Of a stretch of 64,000 nucleotides of DNA, positions 34,286 through 45,599 are shown in pieces. Position numbers and translations under genes: made by a program. The notes under the pieces were generated by a model that saw only the letters and a list, made by a program, of their open reading frames with translations, searched no databases and was not told the origin of the DNA. The stretch is taken from NCBI GenBank assembly GCA_012934845.2, contig WNNJ02003720.1, forward strand, positions 62,001 through 126,000, written 5' to 3'. Position 1 is the first letter of the stretch. Every line of letters starts with the position of its first letter. This DNA comes from Pomphorhynchus laevis. Its lineage: Eukaryota; Acanthocephala; Palaeacanthocephala; Echinorhynchida; Pomphorhynchidae.

Positions 34286-34887
34286 CTATTTCTGCTTGAT
34301 GTTATTTTTATAGTAACCTAGTTTAAAATATGTATCTATTAAATTATTTAAATGATTTTGAAGAAAGCCAATATCATTACATATTGTTGCAATTCTTAAA
34401 ATTTCAATATTTAATGTATTATATTTTATATTATATGGTATGCATGAATGCTCATGCAAAAATATGTTTCTTGTAAATTTAAATATGTCATCTTTACGAT
34501 ATAAATTAATAGTAGTTTTAGTTAATGTTAATTTAATGTTCATATCTAGATATACACCTCCTTTGTCATTAATATTGGTTTTGTTAAGAATAAGGCTTTC
34601 TGGATAAATGTGCTCACTAATTGAATAAAAATTATTAGAATTAAATACACATATATCATCAATGTATCGAAACATATATTTATATATTTATATTGTTTAG
34701 ATTTAGTTTTTACACAGTTATGAACAAATTCATATTCATTAAAGCTTAAAAACAAGTCAGCTATAATTGGGCTACTATTACCACCCATTGGAACACCTTT
34801 TACTTGTCTAAATATAGATGCCCCTACTTTTAAATAATTTTGATTTATCAAAATATTTAAGGATTCTATTAATTCAATTTTATCCAT
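34286..34887 (-). pseudogene. Naiad-like PLE reverse transcriptase, palm and thumb
   Basis: Two overlapping frames carry GVPMGGNSSPIIADLFLS (motif B), FRYIDDICVF (motif C with the two catalytic Asp), GGVYLDMNIKLTLTKTTINL (motifs D/E) and FLHEHSCIPYNIKYN. The thumb-like block with H-x-HSC-x-P is common to this family in cnidarian and other invertebrate proteins I remember. The enzyme would copy the element RNA. Confidence 0.7.
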
Positions 34888-35640
34888 ATATTTATATTTA
34901 TTTGATGGTTTAATTTTTGTTAGATAGGCGTTATAATTATTATAACATATATATGTATATTTTTTCCGAATATAAGATTAATTAATTTTACTAACGCTTC
35001 TTTAATATCTACTAAATCTAGATTTGTATAAAGCGTACTAAAATCATACGTATTTATACTTTGAAAATTTATTCCTTTTGTCTGTTCTAAAATTCTTTTG
35101 TAGAATTAATGCTGAAATAGTGTTTTATACCAGTATTAATTTCGATTACCTTGCAATATTTTTTAAAATGTGCTTTAATTACTTTAAGTATTTTATTCAT
35201 ATAGACAGAAAGTGGTTTTAATGTACATTTTAACGCACTACATATGAACCTAGGTTTTATTGGATTTTTATGTAATTTTGGATTCCAATATAATATAGGT
35301 ATAGTTTTATTATCTGATTCAACCTTTATACCTTTTTATCCATTATAGAACAGTGACTTGTAATAATTGTTTCAAAACTCAACTCACTACGTTCATATGT
35401 TGGATTTACATTTAAATCATTAGAATTAACCTCTTTCATTAGTATATCATAATAAAGCTTTTTGCATATGAAGACAAAGTTATTACTAGCTTTATCAATA
35501 GTTGTTATTATATAGTTATCCTTTAATTTAGTAAGTTCTTTATACATATCTTTATTAATTTTATCTTTCCTTTTATAATTGTTTGTTATTTTCATTTTAT
35601 TTTTAATTTTATTAAATAAATAATCTTTCCAAATGTTTAT

Positions 35641-36372
35641 CTTTTAAAAATATTAAAATATTAAAAATATTGGGTTGTCTAATGATAAAATATGTGATTA
35701 CATTTCGTTTATTTTGAATTTTGATTGTTAATGTCATTCGCTTTTAATTATAGCCTAAAGTATACAGTTATGATAACATGTTTTAAATCGTTTTATTAAA
35801 ATTAAATGCTTTGGTGAATGTTTTTGTTAAAATCATTAATTAAAATGCCTTGTTTAATTTCATTTCAGTGCCAAAGTATTTCTTATGTATCATCATTCAA
35901 ATTTTGCTTTGATTGTTCGATTTACAGCTCAATAAATTATAGTTTATATTGCTCTGATGAATGGCTGTCTACTTTTTTTGTAAGTTGCATAATCGTTTTG
36001 TATTCTTTGTTTTACCAACAAAACGAGACATAAAATGTGAGAATTGTATCTATTACATTATTTATTAGAATTTGATAAACTAATAATATTTTTAGTTTTA
36101 ACTGTGACCACACAAATTTATAAAATTCAAAAATTAATTAATTTTATTGATTAATAAAATTAATTAATTATTAATTATTAATTAATTATTATTTTATTAA
36201 TTTTATTCACTTCGTTGTGTTGATCCAATCTAAAAAAAAATATTTTGTCGTAAAATGGTAAATGTACGAAACTTTTGAACATATTTTGGCAGTTTTTAAG
36301 AATGTATTAAAAATGGGGTATTTTTAATACCCCAATTTGATTTAATAAATAAAGAATAATAATATTTTATAT
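35641..36372. other. AT-rich spacer, no gene seen
   Basis: Contains a small perfect hairpin GGGGTATTTTTAATACCCC at about 36314-36332 and TTAAT-rich tracts. The 71-codon frame at 35818 has no recognised features. Confidence 0.5.
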
Positions 36373-36375
36373 TTA

Positions 36376-36569
36376 GTGTGGATTTCCAATATATCATTAA
36401 TGGTCAATTAAATATTGTTGATGATGACAAATACGGCATGCAAATGAGCATAAGTGTTCAGGTGACCTTCACCACAGTTAAGAGGTGTGATCAACCCACG
36501 GATGGTTTTTACATTACAAGTACGATTATCAAGTATACAGCCGATCACAAAATTGATACAGCATTATAA
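36376..36569 (+). CDS. possible terminal exon of a host gene, unknown
   Basis: A 63-codon open stretch with markedly higher GC than its flanks, directly preceded by TTTTATATTTAG, a good 3' splice-site context, and ending in TAA at 36567-36569. The residues alternate hydrophobic and polar (IVDDDKYGMQMSISVQVTF, then DGFYITSTIIKYTAD), suggesting beta strands. I do not recognise the family. A chance ORF or a retroelement scrap is equally possible, since no other exon is seen nearby. Confidence 0.25.
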
Positions 36570-37072
36570 TTTGTTAAGTTATATGAATTTTTTAATGAGT
36601 AACTCTATTAGAATAATTCACTCTTCGTTAGTGATCTGTTTGTAGCTCAATATAAGTGGAACTAGCTTTCATCTATTAATCTAGTCAATTTTGTTTACTT
36701 AATCGCTGTTCATTTATCGCATTTAATTATAGATTTGCTTGTACCTGAAGATGGCGGCACGGTGAAATACTGTATGGAAAATTTTGAAAATGCTAATTGA
36801 TTTTTTACAAAGTTGAAATACTTAAAAGCTAAAAATATTATATCAAAATTTAATATATTTATAAAATTGTGAATCCTTCGAAAATGTTATGAGATTTGGC
36901 GAATCGATACTCTGTAAGTAGCAATCGAAACTTGTAAGCAGTTACAGTATACAGTAAGCAACATAAAAAATCTAAAAATGTTTTTCATTAATTTTCTCGT
37001 AATGAATAAGCAACGGTAAGCCAAGGATACCTAACATTGAGAAATCAAGTAAAAAATTAAAAATATAATTAC
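36570..37072. other. AT-rich spacer, no gene seen
   Basis: Nothing assigned, apart from loosely repeated GTAAGCA words near 36918-36960. Confidence 0.45.
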
Positions 37073-37074
37073 TA

Positions 37075-37678
37075 CGAATCAGATCGAGTAACTGAGTCTA
37101 CGTATATTAAATTATTTATAAATTAAACATAATGATAAATAAAAATAAAATAATAAATAATTATAAATAATAACTTTTATAAGATTTCAAGTTAAAATAA
37201 AAAATTTAAATTTAATATAAAAATCAATTTTTATGGATTGACTAATAAATAAAAGACGATGTAAAGGAATAAGGATTAGATATCATCAGAAGGATATGCT
37301 ATTTTACCAGATTTCACATCATATTCCTCAACTTAACATAGCAGCGGGGCCGAACACGTGCTAATGACGTATGTCCTCTGATGAAACTTGATTATATAGT
37401 ATTATATTATATTCTAATACAAATTACATTATTTATTATCCATAAAAATTTTCCGCTAATGATTTTACATTTATTTTTAATAATATTTTGTTGATTTTTA
37501 TACTTTACTATTTTCTGTTTGATGTTATTTTTATAGTAACCTTGTTTAAAATATGTATCTATTAAATTATTTAAATGATTTTGAAGAAAGCCAATATCAT
37601 TACATATTGTTGCAATTCTTAAAATTTCATTATTTAATGTATTATATTTTATATTATATGGTATGCATGAATGCTCAT
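37075..37678 (-). mobile_element. Naiad-like Penelope element, 3' end, cut off
   Basis: Terminal motif near 37098, structured block at 37282-37385, then RT thumb coding up to about 37678. There the match stops abruptly in the HEHS block, where RLE-type LINE sequence begins. Confidence 0.7.
37282..37385 (-). promoter_or_regulatory. structured 3' block of Naiad-like PLE (copy d)
   Basis: Most diverged of the five copies. The stem strands are partly lost, but the CCGAACACGTG...GTCCTCTGATGA end is kept on the plus strand. Confidence 0.45.
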
Positions 37679-37689
37679 TAACTCCGTCA

Positions 37690-39235
37690 TGGCCGGTCCC
37701 GAGCCAATGCTGAGAAATGCGGAGGGTTAGCGATGGACTTCGTAACAGATCAGCAGTGAAAAACCGTCAAATCAGCATTATGAAATGTTGTCTCAATGAA
37801 CTTCGCGAACGGCAACTACAATGATACGGCCACGTTCTAGCCGGAATCAGTAACGAAGCGGAAAAAACGCCGAAGAAAAAGAAGAAGAATGAATACTCAT
37901 GCAAATAGTCAATGATCCGAATTCGATCGCCTCTTGTCATACTGTCTTTACCAGGACTCCGGAATCGTTGGCAGATGACAAGCCCGAAGGGTTTGCCGTG
38001 TCCGATCTGACTGCCCCAGTCAACGGTGCGACCAATTACTATCAAGCAGTCATACAATGGAAACCTAATTTCATCGTACTTCCTCGATGCTCAGCCAGCA
38101 ACATCATTGTTGAAATCATCGCAGCATTCTACAGGTCCGTGTTGCAGGAAGGCACATACTTCAGAAATGCGCTAAAAACCGCTGTGGTTTTCTCACAACG
38201 CGTTCTGTAATCTTTAAACTGGAGCAGGATGTCAGACATACGAAGAAACAGGGAACGACAACTCGCTCTTTGGAATCAGGCAAACTTCTCAGAACTTTTC
38301 GGCAAGGCTTGCTATTTGTAACAGCAGCTGAATCGTAATGCTTAGTCTAGACAACAGGATTGGTTAAAACAATACCGCAAGCTTATGACTAAGGGTAAGC
38401 TACGTGCCGCGACTGCCGTTCCGGGAAACGATGTCTTTGCCGGTACCGTCAAGCATGAATATTTAATTGACGGCGTACCAATTAAAGAAGGATTAATGTC
38501 TCTCCATACTAAGGCGGCCCAGCCAGCAGGAGAGATACTACTAAATTAGCTAATGCTGCGCTCCTGTCGGAATCATCACATTAGATTTACAATTATTGAT
38601 GAGGTTTTAATAGTCAGAGCAAGCAAAATAACGAAGAGTTCAGCCGGCCCTTTAGGTCTCGACGCATCAATGTGGCGACACATGCTGACAGGATTCGGAG
38701 AACATTCCAAGACGTTGACCAAAGCCCTTGCTGAATTTGCTGTCAAATTAGCATATGAGTCTATTTGTCCAATATGTCTTGAGACGTTTACGACCATCAG
38801 GTTGGTGGCTCTTGAAAAAAGACTGGTAATGTCCGACCAATTGACGTTTGTGACGTTGCAAGGCGAATCGTCTCCAATGCGATATTGCGATTAATCCTCA
38901 TTGATTTGCAAAACGTTGCGGGATTTGAGTAATTGGCAGCCTCGCAGAGGAGCAAAATTGAATACGCAACACATTCTTTGGGCAAATGTGTCCAAGCCAA
39001 CCCAAACTATTGCGTCCTTGCTATCAACGCGTCCAACGCTTTTAAGGTGATTAATCAAAAGCTGCACTCGCTAATTTATTTTCGTTTTCAAGTTGTTTGA
39101 AAGAATTCCCAAATCATTATTGTGGTCAACAAAAGGTAAAACTACAGAACCGATGAAATAGCGAGGATCGCCAAATTTATGGCTAATGTGCATTGAGGTA
39201 CATTTACGTATGCTCAATCTAATTTTATTGTTTGG
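37690..39235 (+). mobile_element. RLE-type LINE-like element, N-terminal half
   Basis: Plus-strand blocks match the front of the family whose end lies at 1.4-2.4 kb. YYQAVIQWKPNFIVLP with SASNIIVEIIAAFYRSV lies at about 38037-38140. GKLRAATAVPGNDVF follows at about 38395-38440. GPLGLDASMWRHMLTGFGE lies at about 38650-38707, in place of the family's GPSGLDAxxWRRxxxxF. RLVALEK lies at about 38800, NVAGFE at about 38912, and VLAINASNAFKVINQK at about 39017-39065, which is the start of RT motif A. The match ends where CR1 sequence begins at about 39240. Several interruptions. Confidence 0.6.
38553..38894 (+). pseudogene. conserved pre-RT block of the RLE-type element
   Basis: 113 open codons. 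Residues ~25-50 read ITKSSAGPLGLDASMWRHML, matching the (G)GAAGPSGLDAxxWRR signature that precedes the reverse transcriptase in this family. LALAEFAVKLAYES-like residues follow. The Met is not a real start. Confidence 0.55.
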
Positions 39236-39242
39236 TACCTAG

Positions 39243-39736
39243 CTAGAGAGTATCCAAATCCGCTTGAAGAAGATATCTGTCCAGTTGAGATTTGATTTCA
39301 CGCCATAATTTAATATCATCGGCATACAAAAGAGAAGATGACATAAGAATAACCGGAAGATTATTTATAAAGATGTTGAAAAGCAACGGGCTAAGAACGG
39401 AACCTTGCGGGACCCCTCGGAAACCCACACCCAATCGGAAAGTGAATCTTCTACACGGACTGCAGATTTCCTATTCCAAAGATAAGATCAGATCCAGGAC
39501 ACAATGTGTGGGTCAAATCCATAAGCGGTAAATTTTCCCAACAGTATGCCATGGTGTACCGTATCGAACGCTTTGGCAAGGTCGATAAACATGATGTCCT
39601 TATCGAAGCTGTTGTTTAATGACTGAAGCCAAGTGTGTCGGGCAACAACAAGATTTGTGGATGTTGATCTCTGGGAACGAAACGATGTTGGAACAGATGT
39701 AACAGTGACTTCTCGATTATGTGCACGTTCATCCAT
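39243..39736 (-). pseudogene. CR1 reverse transcriptase (E4), palm
   Basis: IMFIDLAKAFDTVHHGILL (motif A) at about 39620-39560, GVPQGSVLSPLLFNIFIN (motif B) and SLLYADDIKLW (motif C, about 39325-39295). Read through two frames. Confidence 0.75.
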
Positions 39737-40537
39737 CTTAAAATTAATCGTTCAAAACTTTACAGCAAATACACGTCAGGTTTATAGGCCTGTAATTACA
39801 TACCTGTGAATGATCACCTTTTTTAAAAAATCAAGAAGACGACGGATCTTTTCCAATCGTCTGGAAGAACTTTGTAAACGATCAAATATTGAAAAATCGG
39901 AACTACATGGAACGATAATGTTGTTTGCCACATTTCTAAGCAGAATAGATGAAAGATTATCCGGACCCGCAGAAGAGCACTGCCTCAGCCGTAGTAATTC
40001 TTGATATACAATAGACTGATCGAACCAAGCAAGAGAAGAAAATTCAATTCATGCCTGACTGTTGACTAAACTCATTATGAACTGCAAAAAAAACTCAGAT
40101 GCGAAATGTCTAACTTTCAAGTTATCCTCAGCTAGTAATACATTATTATCTTTGATGCATAATTTTTGATCCTGCAACTTTAGCTTACTCGATGCAAAGC
40201 GGAAGAATGATTTTTGGTCCAACCTAAAATCAGTCATAAGTTTATTCTCAAATCGAAACTTATTCTCACGTTTTAATGTAGTCACTTTGTTGCGAAACGC
40301 ACAGAAATCGGAGTAATTAACAGCGCCCCTTTTATATTTGTAGAATAACTTACAACGACGTTTGAGCATTTTTTCAATTAAGAATCAAACACGGTTTCGT
40401 TGAAATGTCATTTTGACAGCTTTTAAGTAGAGATAACCGATTTAAAGCAGAGATAAGTGTGCCTCTAAAAAATGACCAAGCCGATTATACGCCTTCAGAG
40501 AACGGGTCCTTCTAATCAACAAATGATAAAAATCTGT

Positions 40538-41452
40538 TCAGGCTATAAAATCGGTTTTGCATGGATTCACATGAGATGTAGGTGAACAAGGGAGTTTCCC
40601 ACTGATAGGAAGGTGAATAGATAACACACGATGATCACTCAGTCCCAAGGCATCGTTATAATCGATATAAACGGTACATTCAGGACTAGATAGGCATAAA
40701 TCCAACAGGCTTTTAGAGATCCACCGCAATCTGGTAAAATCCCTGACGTGTTGGATAAGATGACATTCATTGATCGTGTCGATAAGAAGTGAAGATTGAG
40801 GATAACACCCTTTTATGCGGGAATAATTATCCCAATATACACGGGGAGCGTTAAAATCGCCAAGAATACAAACATTGCGGTTAAGTGAAAATCGGTTTAG
40901 ATTCTGTCCAGTATTTTTACAATTAATCAAAGGACTATGATAAACAAGACCAAGAATAAGGGAAGGTGATCCCTGTTCAACGATAATCCGACACCATAAG
41001 GATTCCGTGCGATCAATGAAGCGACAATTTAATACCTCACCGCTAATGCTATTATGGACATACAATATTATGCCGTCTCCCCGTGAGCCAACCCGATCAC
41101 ATCTAATTAAGGTATAGCCAGGGATGGCGACATTAGAATCTAGGATATTGTACCCAAACCATGGCTCTGTTAATGCAATCAGAAGAAAATTTTGTTTTGT
41201 TGACAAAAAACTGATTTCGTCCAATTTCGAAATGAGGCTTTGGACGTTAACGTACATTATACTAAGTCGTTTATCATTAGAAGTACTGTCGATAGAGGTA
41301 GACAACGAAAACATTGGTTTAATAGTGGATGGGATGATGTAGCCGATTAGTCCACTGCTGGAACAAATGTGGCGTAGCGTATGAGCGAGGTCGGATCTAT
41401 TCCTACCGTAGGGGAAGATAAGGGTATCCAATACACTCGAACACGGCGACAC
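40538..41452 (-). pseudogene. CR1 ORF2 AP endonuclease (E4)
   Basis: 304 open codons. Residues ~75-85 read YVNVQSLISK, then ALTEPWFG (catalytic Glu of the TE motif), GDGIILYVH, LILGLVYHSP, VCILGDFNAPRVYW (GDFN), and LGLSDHRVLSIHL (SDH catalytic His). This is a complete apurinic-type endonuclease set. The frame continues from far upstream of the first Met. Confidence 0.8.
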
Positions 41453-41468
41453 ACTACCTGAAAATTCG

Positions 41469-42618
41469 TCATGGTGATATCATATTGAAGTCCATCTTGA
41501 CTCCGTTTTGAAGTCGCCGACTAAGCTTTTCTTTGGCCGCTTTTAACCGCAGTCGATCAGTTACATCAAGATCATGCGGAAATTGGATACATGATCCGCC
41601 TAATCGATGTGCGCATCTGAACAAAGTATCAACAGATTGCTTGCAACTGAACACTACTTTCAATGAACGAGGCTTTGTGAAATCATGTATGACCTTACCT
41701 AAACGGAATATGGAGATGATGCGTAATTAGCAAATCACAGAATGATCACATCGAGATAGAATAATGAAAATGATTGCACAGACTTTCTTTAAATCATCAT
41801 TTAACTGATGTTGGCTATTTACGGCCGACGATTCACAAATATTTGCAATTAGGAAAGTACGTTCTCTAGGCGTAACTAAATATGTGCTGCTGTTTTCGGG
41901 CAATTTCAACAAGTCAGAGGGTGCAGATCAATCACTATGCGATTTCTCGGGCATTTTTACAAATGACTTTGTTCTAGTTAGAGTGTAGGGCCTTACGTCT
42001 GGCAGCTTAATTGATTGGTTTTGATTGGCTGGAGGCTCGAGTATTTCATCACCACCCTTTGTCCGCAACTTGTCGCGTCACGATTCTTCGAAATTCCCTA
42101 GGAAACTTCGATCCTCGACATTCCAATCGTTTTCCTTCGATGAGGTTACTTGAAAGTGAAGACCCGGTAGTGCTTGACCATGATACGGACGGGATTTGTA
42201 CTCCTGTTTTAAGTCTTGGTCCATCGGACAGCTGAGATAGCGAAGGGAGCGGCTTACAAACTGATGACGACGTCAGTATGGTAGACAATTTATCCTGTGT
42301 TGATAACCCAGAAATGGCATTAGTCTGAATTGATTGTGATACATCAGCGATATCACTTATCGAACACAACTCCGTTTCGTTAGTCTTAAGAGTGCCTCCA
42401 CCGTTTGAGCGATCAATAGTCATAAGCTTTTCAAAAAGGGCAGCATAACAGAAGCCGCAAAAGAAACATCGTTCAGAAATGTTGTCCTCATATGTGAACG
42501 GAATGGCAACTTGAGTCCAAACATTGCAGTCCTTGTTATTGCATCCAATTTGTTTCTCGATGAAGGCTTCGTTGAGCTGCGGGTGAACATTTTTAGTAGC
42601 TCTATTCTTCTTTGTCAT
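41469..42618 (-). pseudogene. CR1 ORF1 (E4) with half-PHD zinc motif
   Basis: The N-terminus (42618-42049, 189 codons) holds GCNNKDCNVW...CFFCGFC, i.e. C-x4-C-x2-W-x19-20-C-x2-F-C-like spacing with the signature (F/Y)CGFC. The C-terminal part (41912-41469) reads DLDVTDRLRLKAAKEKLSRRL, matching the basic end of ORF1 in E1 and E3. CR1 ORF1 proteins with PHD-like fingers are known. The protein binds element RNA or chromatin. Confidence 0.7.
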
Positions 42619-42859
42619 GATAAGGAGATGGCGATTCCAATGTATGTTATTTATTGTACGTTCTTATTTTGCAATTATACTGAACACATAACTTTTCTTC
42701 AGTTGCAACTAAATCTGCAACTAAATTGTATGTTATTATCTTACAAACTTTTTTATCTCACAAACTTTTTTCACAATTCAAGGATTGAAACAAGAATATT
42801 TTCACAGACATGTTGTGCAGACATTTGTCAACAATCCATTTTCAATTTCATTTAATGAT

Positions 42860-43285
42860 ATATCTTACGACTTTATTGAATGATGAAAGTGCAAAACATT
42901 TTTGTTTGAATTATGTCGCAATGACTTCTGGATTAGGATGCTATGATCTTGTCAAAATGTTGAAAATATGGCTCTAAAAGTGATTTTTCCATTTGCAACT
43001 ACTTATGAGTGCAAAAATTACTTTCTACTGTAGTCATAAAATCAAAATACCGCAACAAAATTAATGTACAGCAGTATGAGAGTCACATCATGTCAAACAA
43101 CTTAAACATTCAAAGGTTGATTGCAGCAAAATAACACCATCCATCCCATTAAATGCGAGATTTAAAATATTTTTAAAATTTTCCGTTTGTTAACACAATA
43201 TTTAATTTTGTTTTAATTGCCATTATTTCATAATTATTTCATTAATAATATTTCATTAACATTAATAATCAATATTAATTATAAA
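42860..43285. other. spacer, no gene seen
   Basis: Nothing assigned. AATATTAAT-rich at the right end. Confidence 0.45.
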
Positions 43286-43289
43286 TTAA

Positions 43290-43880
43290 TATTGGAATAA
43301 TTAATTATAATTTAATTTAAGGTTGTAATCGGATTTATTATTAAGCATTAAATTAGGTTCTTTTTTAATAAAATACGCTTCTTGAATAATGCGAGATAAC
43401 AAGTTACTTTCAAATGATAAAATAGATGCATTTTCAAAATCAACGGAATGATTCAAACTCAGAAAATGCTGAGCAACATCACTAGAATTGGTTCTTTTAC
43501 GTGCATTATAATTATGTTGTTTAATACGCTTAACCAAACCTTGACCCGTTTGACCAACATATACCTGTTCACATTCTTTACAAGGTATTTTATAAACAAT
43601 AACATCTTTGTTAAAATCTGGCTTACGCTTAAAAATATTGTCCAGATTTTGATTGTCCAGTATGATTGTTTTGTTTATCGGTATTTTCTTTTAACTAGAA
43701 ATGCGGGGCACATCAATGCTTGTATTTTTGTATAAATGTTGAAAGCACGAAATTTGTGAAAAATTTATTGTAATCCTGATGATGATCGCAGGAGTAATTA
43801 ATAAGGTTTACACATGATTTCACTCTGTTAATGCAATAGCCTTTTACTTTAGGAGATTCAAAAAAACTTTTTTTTTCAAT
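43290..43880 (-). mobile_element. Penelope-like element, linker and GIY-YIG end
   Basis: Minus strand: KGYCINRVKSCVNLINYSCD (about 43850-43790), then after a break KKIPINKTIILDNQNLDNIF, KDVIVYKIPCKECEQ, VYVGQTGQGLVKRIKQHN and, in the same frame, DVAQHFLSLNHSVDFENASI. It ends near 43300. The GIY-YIG domain is continuous over about 110 codons and better kept than the one at 21 kb. It is the C-terminal type, from the same broad clade as the 20.7-23.3 kb element. Confidence 0.75.
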
Positions 43881-44032
43881 CTAAATACGAACGAAACAGT
43901 GCACGTCGGAGCTTCAAAGGGATTGGTAAGTAACTTAAAAAAACAATTATGGGGGATGGTGGTCTAATGAATTTTGCTTACGAATCGTTCTTGAAGATAT
44001 GACCAACGCTGGACAGTCGTCAGGGGAATACT

Positions 44033-44905
44033 GTGGATGATCGAGAGGATATTTCTGAATGCTTGGAACAATCTCTTAATCATTTCTTGTTGGGTTTTCT
44101 TAATTCGAAGGGTGTTTTGCGTTTTTACATTGACCATGTCGAAGTCAACTTCCAGGGGTTCATAGGTTACGACTGTGATGAAGTATTTATCGAGGGCAGT
44201 GATGGCACTGTATATGTTCATGGAGAAATCAACGTGGGATCTATCGACGATGCAGATGAACGATCTAAAGACTTGTCTGATAACATAATCGAAACCGAAA
44301 GAGAGTGTGATGATGCTCTTATTGATTGCAGAACTGGAAACGACAGTGATGAGGATTGTGAGGATAGCTGGGCTTATAGTTCAGAGGTTGACAATGTAGA
44401 TACCTTTAATATTGTTAGTGTAATTTATGCTCTATCAGATAACAGAAGCAATGACTGCAACGGTTATGGGAATGACTTCCTTGGAACTATAGCGCTGATG
44501 GAGGACGTGGGATCTATCGACGATGCAGATGAACGATCTGAAGACTTGTCTGATAACATAATCGAAACCGAAAGAGAGTGTGATTATGTTCTTATTGATA
44601 GCAGAACTGGAAACGACAGTGATGAGGATTGTGAGGACACCTGGGCTTATAGTTCAGAGGTTGACAATGTAGATACCTTTAATATTGTTAGTGTAATTTA
44701 TGCTCTATCAGATAACAGAAGCAATGACTGCAACGGTTACGGGAATGACTACCTTGCGACTATAGCGCTGATAAAAAACAACAACTATTCTGGAATTTAT
44801 CACTGCTGTAGTGTGGAAAAAAGAATGGTTCTAAAAAGGCTTGAGTCTTCCTGTTGTGGTTGTTTCTCTGATACATTAACGTGTTGGAAATTCAAAAGAA
44901 AATGA
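44033..44905 (+). CDS. unknown acidic protein with 91-residue tandem duplication
   Basis: An intact ATG-to-stop frame of 290 codons. Residues 1-67 are unique (MDDREDISECLEQSLNHFLL start). Residues 68-158 and 159-249 are two copies of a 91-residue unit rich in Asp, Glu and Ser (SIDDADERS, GNDSDEDCED, WAYSSEVDNVDTFNIVSVIY). The last 41 residues are Cys-rich and basic (CCSVEKR, SCCGC, KFKRK end). The DNA unit is 273 bp. By eye the copies differ at about 13 bases, of which about 10 change the residue. No motif or signal peptide recognised. Could be a host gene, a domesticated or unknown element ORF, or a chance frame kept open by recent duplication. No introns, promoter or poly(A) signal assigned. 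Confidence 0.4.
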   Translation: MDDREDISECLEQSLNHFLLGFLNSKGVLRFYIDHVEVNFQGFIGYDCDEVFIEGSDGTVYVHGEINVGSIDDADERSKDLSDNIIETERECDDALIDCRTGNDSDEDCEDSWAYSSEVDNVDTFNIVSVIYALSDNRSNDCNGYGNDFLGTIALMEDVGSIDDADERSEDLSDNIIETERECDYVLIDSRTGNDSDEDCEDTWAYSSEVDNVDTFNIVSVIYALSDNRSNDCNGYGNDYLATIALIKNNNYSGIYHCCSVEKRMVLKRLESSCCGCFSDTLTCWKFKRK

Positions 44906-45199
44906 TCCTTACTACAAAGCAAACTTAGTACCACTAAACTTATCTGCTAAGTTCCGAACGTGTCTCACCTGCGATGGCCTTGGCTGCGTTGTGGAGTTCG
45001 GAAGCGTAAGTCCTTTAAGAAGACGGGCAGTGGAAGGCTCCTTCAGACTGGAAGAACAAAGCTTTGAAGGAGGTGATGTGTTCGAACAGAAGGGAGGTAT
45101 GGAGATCATGCGATAAGACCGCTGGCCTCCGTCTGCTAGAATCCTCTCCTTATGTGGTACTAATCCTTCGATTTTTGCCTATATATTCTAATTTTTTGA

Positions 45200-45590
45200 C
45201 AAAATGTTTTCCACATACGGTTGTATTTTTTAATAAAATCTTTATTATAATTAATAAGGTTTACAACGCTTTCGATTATAACGAAAAAAGAAAAAAATCC
45301 AAGTACCTCGAAAGAATCCGAAGGATAGAAAACAGCTCCTTTATCCCGCTCGTCTTTTCAACATCAGGGGGTTTCGGCAAAGAAGCTAGTATGCTAGTAA
45401 AGACTATTGCGACCGCTTTAGCTCAACAAGGACACATACGCTACAGTGATATAGCTATTAGACTAAAAAGAAAAATAAGCTTCGAAATTGCTCGGTCAAT
45501 ATCGGCCTGTCTCCGGAGTCCACGGTCAACACGAGGTACTCCCATGCGTAGTACATTCAAACACCCAGCCGACTCGCCTTCGTAGCTGTA
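45200..45590 (+). pseudogene. RLE-type LINE-like element, extreme C-terminus
   Basis: YNEKRKKSKYLERIRRIENS then SSFIPLVFSTSGGFGKEASM and IRLKRKISFEIARSISACLR. This is the family's final segment (Y..R..EVEHGSFTPLVFS..GG.G.EA...LSF.LLRS) in a single frame of about 110 codons. It matches the decayed version at about 2130-2375. It was probably part of the nuclease fold; no RT remains beside it. Confidence 0.6.
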
Positions 45591-45599
45591 TCCAGTATC

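Larger units (their letters stand above)
33842..35640 (-). mobile_element. Naiad-like Penelope element, RT and 3' end
   Basis: The best preserved RT of the family. Minus strand, right to left: DKINKDMYKELTKLKDNYII (35560-35500), PTYERSELSFETIITSHCS, NPKLHKNPIKPRFICSAL (about 35285-35230), YDFSTLYTNLDLVDIKEAL (about 35045-34990; motif A), then VKGVPMGGNSSPIIADLFL (about 34805-34750; motif B). After these come MFRYIDDICVFNS (34675-; motif C), LYRKDDIFKFTRNIFLHEHS, the 3' UTR, the structured block at 34066-34171 and the terminal motif near 33868. The GIY-YIG part is absent to the right. Broken by a few interruptions. Confidence 0.75.
39240..42745 (-). mobile_element. CR1 element E4, 3'-truncated
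   Basis: Minus strand, right to left: a 5' UTR with the ATAACATACAA box at about 42725 and a second at about 42645, ORF1 (42618-41469, broken), ORF2 AP endonuclease (41452-40538), a linker (40369-40049) and RT (39736-39243) to just past the YADD box. The last third of ORF2 and the 3' UTR are missing, because the RLE-type LINE abuts at 39240. Loss of the 3' end is unusual for a LINE and implies a later rearrangement rather than incomplete reverse transcription. Confidence 0.8.

Noticed and set aside
6366-37385. Treating the Naiad-like 3' block as a hammerhead because it holds GAAAC and CUGAUGA
   Set aside because: In no copy do the strands next to these words pair as helices I, II and III. 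The pairings that do exist are different (crossing CUGCUAUG and GGCCCC stems).
43964-44221. 85-codon minus-strand frame (ITALDKYFITVVTYEPLEV)
   Set aside because: It overlaps the front of the 290-codon plus frame. I found no family for it, and the long plus frame with its duplicated unit is the better candidate.
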